A stretch of DNA of 42,172 nucleotides from Bigelowiella natans CCMP2755 (Eukaryota; Cercozoa; Chlorarachniophyceae): contig ADNK01002534.1 of NCBI GenBank assembly GCA_000320545.1, forward strand, positions 1 through 42,172, read 5' to 3'. The position numbers and the translations under genes are program-made. Shown piece by piece: positions 1-12,600 of this stretch (within the stretch, counting starts at the first letter, position 1; each line of letters opens with the position of its first letter). A model generated the notes under the pieces. That model did not search any database and had not been told where the DNA came from. It saw only the letters and a program-made list of their open reading frames with translations.

Positions 1-60
<60 letters not shown>
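1..60. repeat. (TA)n(TG)n microsatellite
   Basis: TA to position 32, then TG, in the intron beyond kinase exon 7 at the left edge. Confidence 0.95.
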
Positions 61-63
<3 letters not shown>

Positions 64-96
64 AATAGAAAAAATATTCTATGCGTGCAGTATCAC

Positions 97-404
97 CCCA
101 AGATCAGAGAGCTTTGCCCTTAAGCAGCCGTCAATGAGCACATTCTCTCCCTTGATGTCCCGATGTATTATCCCTAAGTGAGCACGTGTGCATATCTGAA
201 AGTCACATCTCCCCCAACGCAGCTTTGGCGAAAGGATAGCAAATTTTTATGCTTCTCTAATTGATTCTCGCATGTGCGCGTTTCAGGACTATCTCTCTTC
301 CAACATGCGCGCGCGCGGGGCCTTTGTACGGGGAGAGATTTAAAATGGAAAAACTGTTTTGACTTGTATAACACACACATACACACACGCACGTACGCAT
401 ACAG

Positions 405-447
<43 letters not shown>

Positions 448-689
448 TAGGTGTATATATATTGAATATCATATTTAATGGGTAGGTGGAGACTTGGTAT
501 CAACTACAACACAAACACCTTGCTCGTGCAGATGTTTGAGACCTGATATGATTTCGTATCCCCACCGGATTACTGTGGAGTAGGGAATGTTCGCCGCCGT
601 TTCTGAGGGGAGGGAGGGGGGGGGGAAACACCGGGGAGATAGATGAGATTATCGATTACTTAAAATATGACATTTTTATATTCTGTATA

Positions 690-733
<44 letters not shown>

Positions 734-1475
734 GCATAATATAGATGCGTGATAAGTACCTCATCCCCATCATCATCACCATCACCATTGCAATCACAAC
801 GCATCATCCACACCGCCATCCATAGATCCCCTTCACAACACCTCTCACGTGGCACAAACATCGATGACCTGTACAATCACAAGTGGGGACTTCAATTCCG
901 AACTTAGGCTTGTTTAGCACCTGGGCAAACAAAGGCAAACAAGCAGCAGTGAGCCGACAGATTTGACGGATATGAGCGAGCGCGTTGTCTTGCTATAGAT
1001 ATGGGTTTTTGGAGCTTCAAAGATATAGGTTGCGGTGTGTGGTGTTCTTACATGCATTAGCTCGCCATTGGAACAAAATTCCATGACGGCGCAAGGGATC
1101 TTGTCAATAACTGCAACCCCTGATTTGTGTGTAAGTGTGCGTGAGAGTGTGTGTGTGTGTGTATGTGTGTGTGTGTGTGTGTGTGTTAGATGAATGTCCA
1201 TCGTGCTCCAATACGTAGATTCACTATACAAGAAGCATCAAAGGACAACAACGCGCCAAATACATGCTGTATGCGAGCAGATGAAACCGATCCCAGGGCC
1301 ATCGTTTGAGGCTCGGAGCGAGCAAGCATAACGCTCGTTTTGCAATTCTCACAGATGTTGGCGGATCACCTAGAAAGGACACGACGCCACAGCAGGAGAC
1401 TCGAGCCATTTGAGTAAGTTCCCAACCTACAGCTTCCAATACCTATTCATTCGTAAAAAGGCAGCTCTTGCGTGG

Positions 1476-1516
<41 letters not shown>

Positions 1517-1566
1517 CGCGAGTGCGTGTGTTTGCGTGTGGCCGGTAATCTGTTGGCCATCGCACT

Positions 1567-1613
<47 letters not shown>

Positions 1614-1794
1614 GCATATATTTCATATAATTGACGACGATGATGAAGATAATGATTATGCCAGTGCATAGCCAGTCATACCTGCTCTCTGCTAAGGCGG
1701 AGTACTTTATTCTTCGTCAGCTTCACCATTTTGATGGCGACGTCTTTGCCGTAGTAGATACCTCGAAACACCTGGGGGATATCAGACTCTTTCT

Positions 1795-1840
<46 letters not shown>

Positions 1841-2108
1841 ATTTGACAGCAGTAGCTGTGGTTGTAGTAGTGGTAGCAGCACCAGCAGCAGTAGCAGCAG
1901 TGTAAAAGAAAGGCAAATAAAAGGAACATAGGGTTATGAGAGGGATTGAGAGAGGCGGGGGGAGAGGAGGATTGAAGGAAGAGGAAGGAACAGAGAATAT
2001 GAGAGTATTGTAGCGCGTAGTTTCTTTTCTCATTTTATAGAATGCTACTTCTCCGAAGGCGCCTTTCCCCAGATATTTTGTCTTTTGAACGTTCCTACGT
2101 GCATACAT
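97..2108 (-). CDS. Protein kinase catalytic domain (TKL-like), 3' end missing
   Basis: Phosphorylates Ser/Thr or Tyr of an unknown substrate. Seven exons read on the minus strand: 2049-2108, 1682-1771, 1370-1442, 1052-1119, 869-920, 519-572 and 97-173; every join has GT/AG and keeps frame. The product starts M-Y-A-R-R and enters the kinase fold at once. It shows the glycine loop GKGAFGE, the VAIK lysine, an alpha-C glutamate, the hinge AVMEFCSNGEL, the catalytic loop HRDIKGENVL and SDLG in place of DFG. The remaining C-lobe lies beyond position 1. VFRGIYYGKDVAIK and the catalytic loop resemble TKL or MAP3K-type kinases; that subfamily is inference. An in-frame TAG lies four codons upstream of the chosen ATG, so 2108 is the start unless an upstream exon joins near 2118. 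Introns are rich in TG, TA and TC repeats. Confidence 0.9.
408..444. repeat. (AT)n microsatellite
   Basis: Pure AT run in the kinase intron between the exons at 519-572 and 97-173. Confidence 0.95.
694..726. repeat. (CA)n microsatellite
   Basis: Pure CA run in the kinase intron between 869 and 572. Confidence 0.95.
1147..1186. repeat. (TG)n microsatellite
   Basis: TG run with one A, in the kinase intron, 28 bases upstream (sense) of the exon at 1052-1119. Confidence 0.95.
1477..1606. repeat. (TG)n and (TA)n microsatellites
   Basis: TG at 1477-1514 and TA at 1566-1606, both within the kinase intron between 1682 and 1442. Confidence 0.93.
1801..1839. repeat. (TC)n microsatellite
   Basis: TC run in the first kinase intron, 30 bases sense-upstream of the second exon. 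Confidence 0.95.
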
Positions 2109-2146
2109 TTCGTGCTTCTATTTTAGCCCATTGATGGATATGACTT

Positions 2147-2167
2147 CGCGCACGCGCACGCGCGCGC

Positions 2168-2205
<38 letters not shown>
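2147..2205. repeat. (CG)n(TG)n microsatellite
   Basis: Alternating purine-pyrimidine DNA just upstream of the kinase start codon; such sequence can adopt Z-form. Confidence 0.93.
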
Positions 2206-2207
<2 letters not shown>

Positions 2208-2421
2208 TGCGTGATTTTGTGGTTGGATAAACGTATATTCGCACACGTGTAGTGCAACAGCAAGCGCAACTATTCTTTCCATGACATGAGTCTCTTAATC
2301 CCCAACGAGTCGACCCATTCCTCGATATTCACTCTGCAAGAAAGAAACACCAGACAGCAGCAGAGAATCTTTCACAAATTCTGCGGATGAGGTCTTTACA
2401 TTACGCTCCTTCTAGAGCTTC

Positions 2422-2926
2422 TTACGTTTTGGCCTCCTTCGCCTCTGCATCGTCGTCACTCTCCTCATGGAAGATCATTTTGTACGCCGGGCCATAGGTG
2501 TCAATCACCTCAGATAACTCTGTCATGTACACTTAATCTATGACCTTGCTACCGGTTTGAGGGCTAAAGACGACTCACCTTCGAGGCCTTCCGGGTCGGT
2601 GTAGTTGCCAGAGAGTAGCCCATCCTCCTCCACCTCTTCGATTTCGTCTTGCGCGCTGTCGCGGAAATGCTTCAAATCTCGATCGCCGCTGCTTTCTGAG
2701 GACCGACGCGCAAACTACTCATAAAAGGGCATGCGCGGGATTTTTAGAAGGTAACTACACCTGGGTCGGGCGCCTCCTCCACCACCACTCCGTAAGAGTC
2801 AGCTGGCTTCATGGAATTTGCTGCGTGCTCTAGGAATGGAAGCGCCGCCTCGGCTGTGGAAAAGAATCTTCCAAACCCTAGCGCGCTTTCGGTTCCGATG
2901 CGGCAATTATTCCTTGTCGCAGTCAT
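2422..2926 (-). CDS. Small acidic protein of unknown function, three exons
   Basis: Not recognised. Three minus-strand exons, 2761-2926, 2579-2695 and 2422-2531, join in frame (phases 1 and 1) to give 130 residues ending in TAA. The first two introns boundaries are clean (CCCAG/gtgtag to cctcag; CGAAG/gtgagt), and the third exon uses a weaker acceptor, attaag, or alternatively gacag 12 bases on, which would drop four residues. The N-terminal third is mixed and could be an organelle-targeting or folded segment; the middle (residues 55-93) is rich in Glu and Asp; ELSEVIDTYGPAYKMIF forms a compact hydrophobic stretch before an acidic tail HEESDDDAEAKEAKT. The gene lies 313 bases upstream of the kinase start and on the same strand. 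Continuous frame across two introns is the main support. Upstream exons beyond 2926 cannot be excluded. Confidence 0.62.
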
Positions 2927-4071
2927 AATATATAGGTAATTGATCCGAGTATATTCGGCGAGATTTTCTATTATGCGTCATAAAAGCGGTCTTGACGTAG
3001 ATCAAAATCTCCCTTTTGTCGAACCCGAGAATAACATCCGGTAGAAACGGGAGAGCTTGCGTCCTCTCACATCAGTGCGCTGCTGCCTCGACAGGCTTGT
3101 GTTGCGAAGTGCTATTCCCGCACAAGGTGACTGTGGAAAAAACGGAAAGGATGTTTCGGCCTGAACCGAGGCTTCTTTTGTGTAGAAGTCTGGGCTAATC
3201 ATACTCGGAACGTCGTTTCTGTTGGCAAAAACATTCCGCGCCGAAAACATCTAAAATTTCTTTCCGATTTCGGATCTACGAAAAACTGCTTCAAAGCCCA
3301 ATTCAAACATCACCGAAATTGTGTCTTCAGTCCACTTTTTATCAATGCGACATGTAATATATTAGGTCGTAGATAAAATATTACAGGCGTTTTATTTCAA
3401 AATACGGAATTCTTTCCAGAAAATATCCATCGGCAATTTTTCTTCGCATAGAGTAGAGAGCGAGTCGGAGAGCTCCGTCCCGGGAGATGTTGCTCTAGAG
3501 TCGGGTCATTTTGAACTTTCTGCGCCACGGTGTAGTCTGGAAGAAAAAATTTATTGCGCTTCTCCGTCTAATGCACAACCTCTAAAAGGCAGCCCCTGTG
3601 CTGCGAGTATCTGTTTCTTTGCTTCTTATCAGACGTTTTTCGCAGGGCAGGCTCCTCCAAGCTTGCATTTCGCATGTGCGTCATCTCCTCCTAGGTTCAA
3701 TGTGAAAAAATGTTTGTCACGGGAACGTGCCTAAGGGTCCGGAAGTAGTGTCGAATAGTAAGATCCTTATCCGAAATAGTAACACGCCGCTTTTTCCAGT
3801 TTAAGATGTGCGGTCAGCGAATAACCCCTTGTACAGTCCTGCATTATCACGTACGATTGTTGTAATGTAGCACCCCAAAGCAGCTTCTATGCTGCGCGTG
3901 TCCTCGGAATGAAGGACTATGGTATAAATAATTACTAGCACTAATCTCGCAGCAGAACAAAGCAAGATTGCGTGGATATACCGTAGAGCTTCCCTTTCCC
4001 AGCCCCCCATTTCACGCAATCGTCATCGCCATCATCGCCACCACCATCCTCGTCACGAGAGTCTAGGCAGA
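2927..4071. other. Intergenic region without a recognised gene
   Basis: Divergent spacer between the acidic-protein gene (minus) and the 308-residue gene (plus). Short open frames at 3002-3250 (minus) and 3016-3198 (plus) show no family resemblance and no splice context that I could connect to either neighbour. It presumably holds both promoters. A TATAAATA string at 3923-3930 is the only promoter-like motif seen. Confidence 0.5.
3923..3930 (+). promoter_or_regulatory. Possible TATA box of the 308-residue gene
   Basis: TATAAATA lies 142 bases upstream of the ATG at 4072. The motif matches the TATA consensus, but the DNA is AT-rich and no transcription start is known, so this is only a candidate. 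Confidence 0.22.
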
Positions 4072-4998
4072 ATGAGCAGCAAGATGACTTCGTCAGCAAG
4101 AAGTGTACATGCGAGGGAAAAGGAGCGTCGGCGGTCCTCATGGAATCTGCTCAAGGCCAAAAGCATCAAGCTTCAGCGTGAGGGGGGGAAGACGGCACGG
4201 CAGCAACATAAGTCGTTGCGGCGTATATCGACTCGAGTGACCTCGTTAAAGATTGCGACTCCGAAGGAAGGTGACGCCAGCATATACATAATCGGTGAAT
4301 CACCCCTCGTGAAAGGAAGGCCGGCCTCTGCATCGAGGGCCCGAGCACAACTATCAGACATAGCAAATGCGAAGGAGAAGAGGGGATCGCTATATAGCAG
4401 AAGAGCTCCTCCTCGCAACCCCGCGGGAACTACACCGCGGGGAAGTCCTTTCAAGAGTAGGAGCATAAACGTCGATGTCAAGCTTTGTAATAAAGATGAG
4501 CGGTCGCGAGGAGAGGGAGGAGGCGGGGCCTACTTCAATAGCAAGAAATACTGCCGCGGAAATGCCTCCTCTGCATCCAATGCATCAGCCTCATTCGCGA
4601 ACATTGGCCGCTCAAAAGACCGCTTTTACTACAACTATGAACGCCAGAGTGACTTAGAATCGTCGTCCTCTAGCGAGAGTGAGGAGCTCATTACCAGCGG
4701 CGATGACGATGACGACGATGAAGTACAGAGCCCCCGACGGCTCAAGTTTCTTCCAGGCTTCGAAAAAATCCTACTCAGCGACTCGTACTCACCCCTCCCC
4801 TTCCCTGCGAGGTTTGCCTCAGCTGCCCTGACCCCCCCCGTGAGATTCACGGGGGAGAAGCGAAGGCCTGATGGGGGGTGCTGTTGTCCGGTCGCTAGAA
4901 GTCCGGTCGCTACTACTCCGACGAAAAAGGGTATTGACTTCCCACCCCGCCCCCCTCCTTGCAGCAGCCGCCGAAGAAGCAACAACAACCAACGATGA
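4072..4998 (+). CDS. Basic, disordered 308-residue protein, single exon
   Basis: Function unknown. A continuous 308-codon frame from ATG 4072 to TGA 4998, far longer than chance in this AT-rich neighbourhood and with mixed codon use. The protein is rich in Ser, Arg and Lys. The N-terminus (residues 1-60) is strongly basic, residues 110-125 carry TPRGSP-type proline-directed phosphorylation motifs, residues 205-217 are a Ser/Glu run and 219-226 an Asp run, followed by SPRRLKFLPGFEKI. Further SP and TP sites occur near the C-terminus. No globular domain, signal peptide or membrane segment is visible. The layout suggests a nuclear or cytoskeletal protein regulated by CDK-like or MAP kinases, which is inference. 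The antisense frames over it are shadows. Confidence 0.62.
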   Translation: MSSKMTSSARSVHAREKERRRSSWNLLKAKSIKLQREGGKTARQQHKSLRRISTRVTSLKIATPKEGDASIYIIGESPLVKGRPASASRARAQLSDIANAKEKRGSLYSRRAPPRNPAGTTPRGSPFKSRSINVDVKLCNKDERSRGEGGGGAYFNSKKYCRGNASSASNASASFANIGRSKDRFYYNYERQSDLESSSSSESEELITSGDDDDDDEVQSPRRLKFLPGFEKILLSDSYSPLPFPARFASAALTPPVRFTGEKRRPDGGCCCPVARSPVATTPTKKGIDFPPRPPPCSSRRRSNNNQR

Positions 4999-6497
4999 GA
5001 GGGCCTGTATCTGAGTTCCGTTCGGAAATCTATATATGATATTATATATACATATTATATGTGTATTATATATACACATATATTCATAAAGAAGCATCTA
5101 GTTGTCCTGCCGTGCGCGAAAAGACGGCAGTGATGATGGTAGTTGTTTCTTTCTATGACAAAGATGATTCATCTTAGTGGCGTCAATCTTATTTTTGTAT
5201 CCTTTATTAAATAATAATGAAACCTACCGTGAAACGAATGCAGAAGATATGCGTCGATATTGATATGAATTGCATTAGAAATAATTTTACCAACATATTG
5301 AGTTACGATTTCCATATATTTCATCCCCAAAATCGACCTTATTCCGCAAATCCTTTCTTGGAGATTGCAAGCGGTCAGAAGCCTATTATTGGGAAGAGGA
5401 GGACGGAAGAGGATGGACGGATCATAATATCAAAGAGGAAAATATTAATAAAAAGAATTATGAAAAGAAAACAAGCCAATAGCCCCATGACCTATGATGC
5501 AGCAGTAAAGGCACTTAACTCCAGGAACAAAATAGGAGACACAAGACCCTTGTACTTACATGCCGAAGTCACCCTTACCAGCACGATGTACATATTTGGG
5601 TGAGGAGGTAGTTTTAGTTTAGTGATTAAAATCTAATAATACCGGTCCCTGTTTCCGATGTAGCTGTCACAAGTGGCGACGGCCGATGAAAATGAGCAGA
5701 TACTATAACAATCAGCAGCGTAGATTTATTAGAAATCTTTAAGTTCGCACCTTCAAGACAATTTAATGATGATAGCGGTGGTATAACAGCCGAAAGCATA
5801 CAAAAAGAGGAAGTCCATGAATATCGAGGCGATAACTCGGAACTTATTATGCCGATGTATAGATGGCGGCATTCCCTCGTTTTTCGCCGGACAATATGAA
5901 AATGTAATTAAAATCGTCAATAACAATCATTAACATCATTACATAAGATGACTCTGTGCATACACATACATCTAGCATGAGCGGGCGCGATTTAACGGCA
6001 CTAGCTCTAGAGCTCGGCCTAGCGTAGCGTCATATTACATATAGCAGCAAGTCTCTGTAAACTTAATCGCACACGTCATCAAATAAGCGCTTTCGCAACG
6101 CCTAGATCTTGCATGCAAGATATAATCTAGAAGTGCTCGATTGAGTGCAGCGCATTTCCAGCAGATATAACCCTGCACCTAGCCATCCGTCCAACATGAG
6201 GATTTCAACAAGATTCCTAGCCTAGTAGCTACATTCGCGCTGCTTTGCATACTAGTATAGGCGGGGCGCAAAGTCAGAATACCGCAGGCTAGCAGGGATG
6301 CTAGGATGATGCATCTAATAAAATTTTATAAAGTAGTAACACGGAAATTATCATGGAATATCGGCCGGCGTCTTCCGTCCCTTACTGTCGGCGTTGAATT
6401 TTGTCCAAAGCAGGCCAGCAGAGAAGCAAGCAAGGCAGAAGCAAGGCAGCAGCGAGGTCGTCGGGCTCAAGGTGCCTTGATTTCTTTCTGAATACAG
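4999..6497. other. AT-rich convergent spacer
   Basis: Tail-to-tail space between the 308-residue gene and the Rab gene, expected to hold both 3' UTRs. A 128-codon open frame at 5217-5603 (plus) is Lys, Ile and Asn rich as expected of AT-rich noncoding DNA, matches no family I know and has no splice partners; I do not call it a gene. The part from about 5970 to 6310 is enriched in CTAG and palindromes (see findings). Confidence 0.5.
6106..6121. repeat. 16-bp perfect palindrome
   Basis: ATCTTGCATGCAAGAT reads the same on both strands. It sits in a CTAG-rich part of the convergent spacer between the 308-residue gene and the Rab gene. Role unknown. Confidence 0.85.
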
Positions 6498-8449
<1,952 letters not shown>

Positions 8450-9679
8450 GCCTGCTTAGTGTTCTGTTGTTCAAAGAATCAAAGCTCTCAACCTCTGTCA
8501 AAATAATTCCGGTTGCTCATCCCTGCAATCCCCCCCACCTCTCCAGCATCCACCCTCTTCCCGCTTGATGTGAGCTGCTACCTCGTTCAAGCCAGTCAGA
8601 GGCGAAATTTGGGGATTGGACTCTGCAATGACGCCCACCGCTCCAATGAAAGGAATCGAGAGTGGGGATTAGATTTAATTTCGATGCTATTTTATCAAAA
8701 AATATTCCATAAAAACCTCCTGCGACAAGGCGTATAAGTTCATTCTTGATATGAATGCCGGTAACAGACTTTTAAAGGGAAAACTTCCAAGAAAACAGCC
8801 AAGAGAAAACTAGATCCCAAGATATTCTGAACTGTTTATCATGAAGTTGCGTCATACATAATGGTAATGTCGTAATGAAAGTATGCAGCATATTTACATA
8901 CAATAAGTTTTTGGATATGTTTTTAAATTACGACACAAAAAGAGCTGAAACTCTATTCTAAAAGTCCCAATCCAGGTCTGAGGTCTGAGGACCTCATGCC
9001 GAGAAGGTTGGAACGAAGATCGCTGGTCCAAAAAAGGTTAACAAACTTGTAAGACTCAAAGTCGCTTTCTGGAATTTTCGCTTCTCAATCGATAAGGATA
9101 TTCAAGAATACAGACTTGGAAAAATACCTGACGTAGTATGTATTAAATTTTAATTTTGATTTTCTTATTCGTCAGCATGTTCACATTTGGGGCAACTGTA
9201 TGACTCATCCTAAAATCCCGAGTAATTAAATTTGGCTTTCGCGCAAGGCACAGTCTATCTCTGAATTTCTTCTCGGGAAGGGAATAAAATCCATTTTTTT
9301 GATAATTCACTTTGTCTTAAGTTAAATATATATTGAATATTATAATTTCATTCTAATTTTGATAACCCGAAAGAACTGATTCACAACATCTTCCTCTCAA
9401 ATCATTATGGCTTAGGAAGTCCTTTTGGGTCGAGCATCCTTCTACAATTAAAGTCTATTTATTAATAAATATAGGATAGAACTCATTCCTTCATAATAAA
9501 AGAAACGCGTTCGCAATTCGTCGAATTTCTGAATATTCATCAATCAAATTTTCAGAAGAACCACCTCTATCTTGTGTCCGTGCGAAATAACCTTGGCACC
9601 CCGCCCACCCCCCACTCCCCTTTCATTCTCAAATGAAAGGCTGAACTGAACAGAGAAGATTTTATAGGATAAGGAGGCC
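8450..9679. promoter_or_regulatory. Shared upstream region of Rab and CNOT1
   Basis: A 1.2 kb AT-rich space between two divergent start codons, so it must carry the promoters and 5' UTRs of both genes, possibly with noncoding leader exons. No coding potential beyond a short frame at 8513-8737 was seen, and no motif stands out clearly. Its role as a bidirectional control region is inferred from position alone. Confidence 0.45.
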
Positions 9680-12600
9680 ATGCTCGCCGTGCCGGTTTTC
9701 AACCAGGTTGGTTATTATTTTGATGGCTGGATATTGAGAGTGGGGAAGAGAGAGAAGATGGTGGAAAGGGCATCCGGATGTGAGTGACGGTTGCCTGATG
9801 GATTTCCAAATCATCAACTTTGATCCATCCATCTTGATAGAGTTGAAAAACGAAATTGTTTTCTTGTTGAAGTCTTTATATTTCGTACTTTGCCAAGCTC
9901 CTGAAAAAAACAAAAGTAGGGTCTAGATTAGGGAAGAATTTTACCTCGAGGATTAGGGTGTCGGATTACTTACATAAATGCCATTATACCCTACAAAAAC
10001 AGTTTGAGTCAGTGAAGCTTGCATAATTTTTACTATACAATTTCTCAATTTTTGCAAAGGGTTTGTATATGCCGGAGCCTGAACCGTTCATAATTATCGA
10101 TAAACTGTTCTTTCTTTATCTCAATAATTTAGGTGCGGCTCTTGGTCGCAAGCTTGGGCAGAAAAACGCTCAAAGCAATTGATTTTGAGTTAAAAGACCT
10201 CGTTAATCTCTACGGGGACGATACCCGGCTGTACTACTTAAAATGCTTATTGGATAAAATAGACTTCAATGATCAGAAAACTAATAAAGACCAGCTAGTG
10301 ATTCAGCTAGTGAATCAAGAAATTAGTGACTTAATCGTCACAAAACCAAACTTCGTGAGCCTTCTTTGCAGGGCTTTAGACACGAGTCGATTTAGCTCGG
10401 AAGCATCATTAGGGCACTTTGTAAAGGTACTCATGCTCCCAGCTATATCGCAAATAGCCGTCGGCCTCGCATTAATACACGTGGAGGACCGGAAAATAGC
10501 GGGAGAGGCAGGAAAATTTCTCCTCTCCAAATTAGAGGTGGTCACATCCGAGACACACTTAACTCGGCCCCCCGACCATCTTATGCATAAGCTGGCGCTC
10601 TTCTTGCAGAGCCAGGAGAGCTTGTCTGAAAAAACTAGGGATCTATACCTTCGGTCCTTTCTTCCAGAGTACCAAAATAAACTCCATTTTCGTCCCTTTA
10701 CCTCCTCCGCATCCGCGGATAAAAGCACATCTACCGCTACTGGCCAAACGATAGACGGGAAGGCAACCCAGAGCGCGTCTTCTCAAGTGTCAATAGCCAT
10801 GATAATGTGCGATCTAGGACCTAGCTGTCTGGCAACCAAGGAAGCGTTTAAGAAGGTATCTAGTTACTTTTGACTTACTTGTTGCGTAATTACGCAAGAT
10901 TTCCTCCACAAATTTCATTTGGGCTCTGTCCAATGAGCCAGTCCCCTCTTCACTGTAGGAAAAACTTCTACCATGGAATAACTTGCTTCATAATTTTCCA
11001 GGTTATTGGACAATTTCAAAGAATTTTGCCTGAAGACCTTGCGCAGGCCATAGGGATGATGGCGCAGATCAGAGGATCTAATACGGAAAAGAGCACTAGA
11101 GATCTTGTAATTACCTCACACATTCCTCCATACGGAATTTTGATTTTTTCATAGAATTTCCAAATTATAAAAAATATTCTTCTGGTTTTTCTCATTATTT
11201 TGAGTGTTTACAAATGGAGTGATTATTCTCTTATTGTCTCCCACCCCTTTCCAGGTTAGTATTTTGAAAATGGAAGTGGCGAAGGACAAGAAGGGAGGCG
11301 AGGAGTCCCCCTCCACCTATAACTGGAACATATCCGTGTTTGTCGAAACAATACACGAAATTATGCCCCGGCATATATGGCCAGACGTGTACCAGAAATT
11401 CGATTATTCGGATTTCTTTATTCCAGATAAGAAGGGCTTCCAGCTGCTTGTGGACACGTATAAGGCGGCTGCACCCTCTTCAACGTTTCCGCTCGACCCA
11501 TTTTTAAGGGAGTGGAAAAACAAAATTGGGCAGCTTTCGTTCATCCGGCACGCTATAGCGAAGGCGAATGGCCCCGGATTCTTCTCGACGTCCAATCGAG
11601 TCCTTAGCCCTATAGAGGGCGGCTTGAGTGAAAATGAGTCTAAAGGTAAGATTGTACCCTCTTCATTGCTGAACCACCCCTGCGTGGAGACACACGGGCC
11701 TGTTCGCATACTCAATACCCTTTTTCCTATATTTTTTTCCAGCAAAATCGAGTTGGTGTTCACTGGACTTAATAGATTCTTTGTTGAAGCTCGGCAGCAA
11801 CGAGGACACCAATAGTAGCGTGTGGGAGATACTTAGATTAGGGTTGCGCACGGATCCAGAGATGCTGCTCTTCGGTCTGATCCATCTGCGGCATCAGGTA
11901 GTAGCAATAGCTGGGTTTTATGGTACTCTGTAGCAACAGTACCTGGTTGTGCGACGATATTGCAAGGGTTGAGAACTGATTGACTTTCGTTGAATTACTA
12001 GTTGGATACGCCTGTCGGCAAGGAGCTGCTTGGAATGCTAGTTCCGCAGGTGTACTGGGATTTCCCGGCCACCAAAGATCTGATTCAGCGCATATGGATG
12101 GATAAGACAAAACGAGAAGAATTCCTTATGGATAGTTTGGCCATGGAGACGACATTGAACCGCGGATTTACCCATAAAGCCCTAGAAATCATTCTCTCTC
12201 TGGAGGGGGGGCTGGATAAGTTCTTGCAATACAATAAAGAACTCGTTTTTACCGTCGAATTGGCCGTAGCCGCGGCAGACCTGGCGGGGGCTAGCGCGAA
12301 AAAGGCGTTTGGCGGTGGTAAGTGAACCCATGATAACCATTAGCGGTGTAGTGAGTGAGTGAGAGTCGCAATGTGATTAAAGAAGGAAAGAAAGCTAGTT
12401 ATTTGCATGGAAATATTCGAAGAATTTTTAATGACAAAGACGACGAGGATTATATCGTAGCTTTTTGGATATTTTATTTTGTGCTTTCTCGAACTGAAAT
12501 GACGTATCCTCCACGGGCTTGTCACCCCGCCATTGTTACCATTGCATTAATGTTGTTTTATTAAATTTCTAGGGCTCGAAATTTGGCTCAAAAGCCAGAT

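Noticed and set aside
257-472. Open frames made of Tyr-Ile or Cys-Val repeats over TA and TG tracts (also near 7253-7709, 23058-23501 and elsewhere)
   Set aside because: They are translations of dinucleotide repeats and lie in introns of resolved genes.
3002-3250. Minus-strand frame as a possible first exon of the acidic-protein gene
   Set aside because: No convincing donor and acceptor pair links it in frame to the exon at 2761-2926.
5217-5603. 128-codon open frame in the convergent spacer
   Set aside because: Composition follows the AT-rich background, no family similarity and no splice partners; the length is possible by chance here.
9662-9913. Minus-strand frame over the first CNOT1 exon
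   Set aside because: It overlaps the CNOT1 start exon, whose join to exon 2 matches the conserved N-terminus; the antisense frame matches nothing.
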